A stretch of 64,000 bases of DNA from Mercurialis annua (lineage: Eukaryota > Streptophyta > Magnoliopsida > Malpighiales > Euphorbiaceae), in assembly GCF_937616625.2 (NCBI RefSeq), contig NC_065571.1, forward strand, positions 33,379,879 to 33,443,878, read 5' to 3'. The notes below the pieces were generated by a model that was given only the letters and a program-made list of their open reading frames with translations, was not told the DNA's origin and did no database searches. This document shows, in pieces, positions 60,615 to 64,000 of this stretch (within the stretch, counting starts at the first letter, position 1; each line of letters begins with the position of its first letter). A program made the translations under genes and the position numbers.

Positions 60615-61310
60615 GGTTTTAACAAATTAACTTAAAAAAATACTGGAAGAAAATTAAACTTTTCAAATTTTTCAACCAATGTTAACATAAATCTATAGAA
60701 CAACAATTTCTTTGCTATTGTTTTTTTCTCAGTAACTTTAACTTTATTAATATATTGTTTATCATCATTTAAGCTGAAAGATCTAAAAATCTAAAATATA
60801 TTTCACCAGAAAAAAGATCTTCTAAATCTAAAATCTTATTCACATGAAAAATTTACTACTGGAGTATGCTCTAGGATTGAAAAAGAAGTTTAAAGAATTT
60901 CATTAGGAAGTTAACAGCTACAAAAATATTATTACATATTATTTTAGTCATTGATCCGTAAGAATCAATGAGAATCTCTTTTTATTTAAAAATTGATTGT
61001 ACTTTTTATTAGAAATTGATAGTGTTTAGATTCTTAACTCTCTATCTACCGATTTTTTTTATACATGTATCTACCGATATTTTTTATACCTGCTATAAAA
61101 ATATTGTTACATTAGTCAAACTCCACATTTTATTGATCCGCAAGAATTAAAAAGAATTCCGTTCCATTAGAAATTGATAGTGTTTAGGTACTTAAAAATC
61201 TCTATCATCAATTTTTTTGTATATATTTGTTACAATCTTTTTTATACATCTACATTGGCATTCTAAGTTCTATCATCTTTTTCACCATTTGTTCTAATAA
61301 GTTCTTTTCT
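60200..61310 (+). repeat. Four diverged copies of a roughly 150-170-bp AT-rich repeat
   Basis: Copies start near 60212, 60370, 60920 and 61090. Each has an ATATTGTTAC-like start, GTTAGTCAAA or similar, TTTATTGATCCG(C/T)AAGAAT or similar, AATC(T/C)C...TTAGAAATTGAT, CTCTATCATC and a TTTTTTATACATTTGT-like end. The middle pair is separated by a microsatellite and unique sequence, so this is a broken tandem array or clustered insertions of one element. Confidence 0.7.
60564..60614. repeat. (ATT)n microsatellite
   Basis: About 17 uninterrupted TTA/ATT units between GATT and GGTTTT. Confidence 0.97.
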
Positions 61311-61879
61311 TGTAAACCAAATTAGTCATTTTTTCCACAATTCATTTTGATTAATGTAATACCCCGTAAAATTAAAGGATTAAATTATTCCACGTAAGGA
61401 ATAATTTATAGGACCGGGAGAACATAAATTAAATTTAAGGATAAATTTAATTTATAGTATCTCCGGAAATATAAAATAGTTATAGAAGTTAAAATATAAA
61501 ATTTGGATATTTATATTTTAACTAACGGGAATTAAGAAATACTTATAAATTAAAATAGGATAATTTATAAGTCCCGTGTGAATATTTTGGAGTCAATATT
61601 CACAAAATATTTTTAGAAAGTTACCCCTAAAATTTTATAGAATTTGGAAATAGAAATTTTATTAAGTGGGTCTAATTTAGCCCTAATAAATCTGTAATGA
61701 TTTATTAAAGATAAAATATAAGTCCCGTATTTTTATTCTAATTACGAATTATGGAATTCGTGGTTAAAATTTCATAAAATTTGGAGTTCGTTGTCCGTTT
61801 TAGTTACGGACGAGTATTTAAGAATTTGGGTTAAAGTAACGCGTGAATACCTAGGGATTAGTTTGACATTTTGCCAAAC

Positions 61880-61890
61880 TATATATATAT
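61880..61890 (+). promoter_or_regulatory. TATA box of the 61-kb solo LTR
   Basis: CTATATATATATC about 70 bases before an ACGGCGACGACG segment, at the equivalent place to the TATA box of the 55.7-kb LTR. Confidence 0.5.
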
Positions 61891-62028
61891 CAATTTGAAT
61901 TCAAAAGAATTCATTATCCACAGAACCTAAAATATTAGGTTTAGGCACAGAGAGAACGGCGACGACGCGATCGACGGTAGGTTCGCCGATTTCGATCCAA
62001 TTTCTCGTTTCTAACTCAAATTTCTTCG

Positions 62029-63295
62029 GTAATCCATTAATAATCGGAGTTATAACCGTTATTTTGAATTTGGATATATAGAAAATGGATTATATTCGAA
62101 TATATAACGGTTACCGTATCGAATCGAACGTATACGTAATGATTTTACGTTCCGATAGTTAAAATGGATATATTAGTATTTGTATATGCGTTTTGGATCG
62201 AAAAATGGGTTTAGCTCGACGGAAATCGACCCGGGAACGGAGTTCCCGTGGCTGTGCGGCACAGCCACTGTGCGTCGCACAGTGACTGTGCGGACGCACA
62301 GTCACGTGTGCGGACGCACAGGGACACTGTGCGGACGCACAGTCACGTGTGCGGACGCACAGGGACACTGTGCGGGCGCACAGGGCCTCGCGCCAGCGCG
62401 CGTTTCTGACGTGCTTTCGCACGTCGGGTTCCGAACCGATAGGTTTTGAATAATTTTGAACGGTACGTTCAATAAGGACTAAAAAGAACTTGGATGTTTA
62501 AGGAAGTTCGATTAATTAAAACTTAGAGACGTTTTAATTAGTTTCCCTATTAATTAAAGTGATTAATAGTTAGAGGATTATGAGTTGAGATTAAGATTGA
62601 ATATAGACTGGATATGTATTATATATCTAGTAATGTTAGTATAGTCTATTCTTTAGAGTTAGAATTCATATTGCAATTGTGTTTAATAATTATTTTCTAA
62701 CTAGATCCGACCAGCAAGCAAGTTACCGGACCAGGAGAGTAGAGGGTGACCGAGACCTGTTTTGTGGATAACGGTTTTGTGAGTTCGCATATTTACTTTT
62801 GAATATTGATGCCAAAACATTTATAACTAAAAAATGTGTTTGAAATTCCATTGCATAGAGTCGATTTGAAACCAATATATAGATCCACTGGAACGTGCTA
62901 TCTATTGGGCAACAATAGAACTGTGTGATCACCGGTATTAATAAAACATTGCATTGCATATTAGTTGGGTTCTTTGGCCAGATGCTTGCAAAGCGGCCTA
63001 GACCTAACAGGTTATCCTGGGGAGCCAGTAATTCAATTTACGGCCCAGCAAACCTTACACAGAGATAAGATGATTGTGATAACGTGAGTTCACATTTCAT
63101 CATGTGTTAAACAAGATAGCATGAACTGTGACATTAATCACAATTAACCAAATGGGGTTTCTCTTAGGGTTTCATTTGGATCGGTTATTTGGCTGCACAA
63201 AGTGCGTTTACATGTGATTTCTGCTTTTATTAATATGCTTGAGTAACTATGTGAATTCACTCATATTTGACCCCCGTTGATTTCCCTTTTCACAG
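62029..63295 (+). other. Candidate leader intron in the 61-kb solo LTR
   Basis: A weak donor CTTCG|GTAATC at 62029 and a good acceptor TTTCCCTTTTCACAG|GT ending at 63295 bound 1267 bp, close to the 1259 and 1306-1350 bp seen in the related LTRs. The donor choice is uncertain. Confidence 0.3.
62248..62400. repeat. GC-rich palindrome cluster of the 61-kb solo LTR
   Basis: Repeated stem-loops such as GCTGTGCGGCACAGC, CACTGTGCGTCGCACAGTG and TGTGCGGACGCACA with spacers GTCACG and GGGACAC. This is the most GC-rich part of the region. The core differs from the GCACGTCGTGC of the nested element, but its distance from the LTR start (about 900-1050 bp) is similar. Confidence 0.88.
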
Positions 63296-63859
63296 GTAAA
63301 TGATAATTTAACGTGACAAGAATTCCAATTCTTTCTCTGGAAGTTGTAACTAAATAAAGGTCACTCTAGAGCTGCAGAGTAGTTCTAGCTCCGAACAGTA
63401 GTTCAATTGTAAATGCTTAAACTCTGATACGAAACTACTGTCAGTATCATTTTGGGACAAAAGCATGTTTTTTTTTTTAAAAAGGGCTTTTGCCAGTTGT
63501 TTATAAGAAATCTGGTTTTGATAAAAGCTTTGTGATTAATTAATTAGCATGCTTAAACCAGTTACTTTATGTGATAACTGGTTTGCACCGCTGGCATTAT
63601 TTTCGGATAGGGTTGTGTCAAGGTGTGTGCAGTGTACACGTATTACCCTGAGTCCAGAAATGCAATTGCATGGTTTTGATTACACGTTTATCTGAAGGTT
63701 TTCAAATACTTGCGAAAAGAGATTGAGACCTTTTATGTTTTCAAAACGCGAAAAGTTTTTACTGTTTTTTCTAGGCTTGCTACGGGTTTCGGAACAACCA
63801 TTCTCATTCCCTAGCGCCGGTCTCGGCACGAGTTTCTAGGCGGAAATCGGGTCGTGACA

Positions 63860-64000
63860 ATTAGTTCTTTCCTTGCAGGGTAAGAAACTAGTGGGATTGC
63901 TGGTGTTAGCAGTGGCCTTCAAAACATAGGATGTGTCTGTAGAAAAGAATATTTCTTCCCAAAAGAGTCATTCCAGAGCTGGAACTCCTATATTAATGCA
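63860..64000. other. Right edge, nothing firmly recognised
   Basis: CTTTCCTTGCAG|GGTAAG resembles a splice acceptor, followed by a short open stretch (KKLVGLLVLAVAFKT) ending in a stop. It is too short to assign. Confidence 0.3.

Larger units (their letters stand above)
61355..63859 (+). mobile_element. Solo LTR, Ty3-like family 2b, plus orientation
   Basis: Starts TGTAATACCCCG and ends GTCGTGACA, with the near-terminal GGCTTGCTACGGGTTTCGGA and CTAGCGCCGGTCTCGGC segments shared with the other Ty3-like LTRs here. Flanks are ATTAA (61350-61354) and ATTAG (63860-63864), a target duplication with one mismatch. No primer-binding site follows, so it is a solo LTR. Length is 2505 bp. It has a TATA box (61880-61890), GC-rich palindromes (62248-62400) and candidate intron sites (donor 62029, acceptor 63295). 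Confidence 0.85.

Noticed and set aside
55686..63859. The two Ty3-like LTRs at 55.7 and 61.4 kb as the two ends of one element
   Set aside because: They face opposite directions, are strongly diverged and each has its own target duplication; the DNA between them is LINE, MITE and intergenic sequence.

Overview
This window looks like nuclear DNA from a dicotyledonous plant. There is no prokaryotic gene organisation. It holds a TIR-NBS-LRR (TNL) immune-receptor pseudogene (a class absent from grasses), a plant-type L1 LINE, several LTR retrotransposon remnants, MULE and hAT MITEs and a very large satellite array. I could not identify the species. I found no gene that looks intact and functional.

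Layout. (1) 1-30066 and 43308-46038 form one array of a 60-bp satellite, about 545 monomers, all in one orientation. The left 19 kb is built from higher-order repeats (a 5.55-kb unit, then a 4.66-kb unit). Positions 19.1-25.9 kb are less ordered, and 25.9-29.4 kb has its own 1.2-1.3-kb higher-order repeat. (2) The array is split at 30066 by a solo LTR (TSD AAACG). That LTR is itself split by an 11.3-kb Ty3-like element (31080-42397, TSD GTGAG) with three LTRs, two head-to-head, and an internal region without recognisable gag-pol. (3) At 46039 the array abuts a second, end-truncated copy of the first LTR family. This copy sits in exon 3 of the TNL pseudogene (47608-49490, minus strand). (4) 50.9-58.5 kb is a dead L1 LINE carrying two MULE-type MITEs (9-bp TSDs) and a 2.4-kb solo LTR (TSD GGTGC). 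(5) 58.5-61.35 kb is AT-rich, with a hAT-type MITE (8-bp TSD), an ATT microsatellite and a diverged 4-copy repeat. (6) 61355-63859 is another solo LTR of the same broad Ty3 group.

Nothing here works together as a pathway. The window records satellite amplification and nested transposition at the edge of a decayed resistance-gene locus. The most unusual signals are: the multi-level satellite with a visible recombination junction; the head-to-head LTR palindrome, which could form a 2.4-kb hairpin RNA; and a shared LTR architecture consisting of a TATA box, a candidate leader intron, and a cluster of GC-rich palindromes at one position whose core sequence differs between families.
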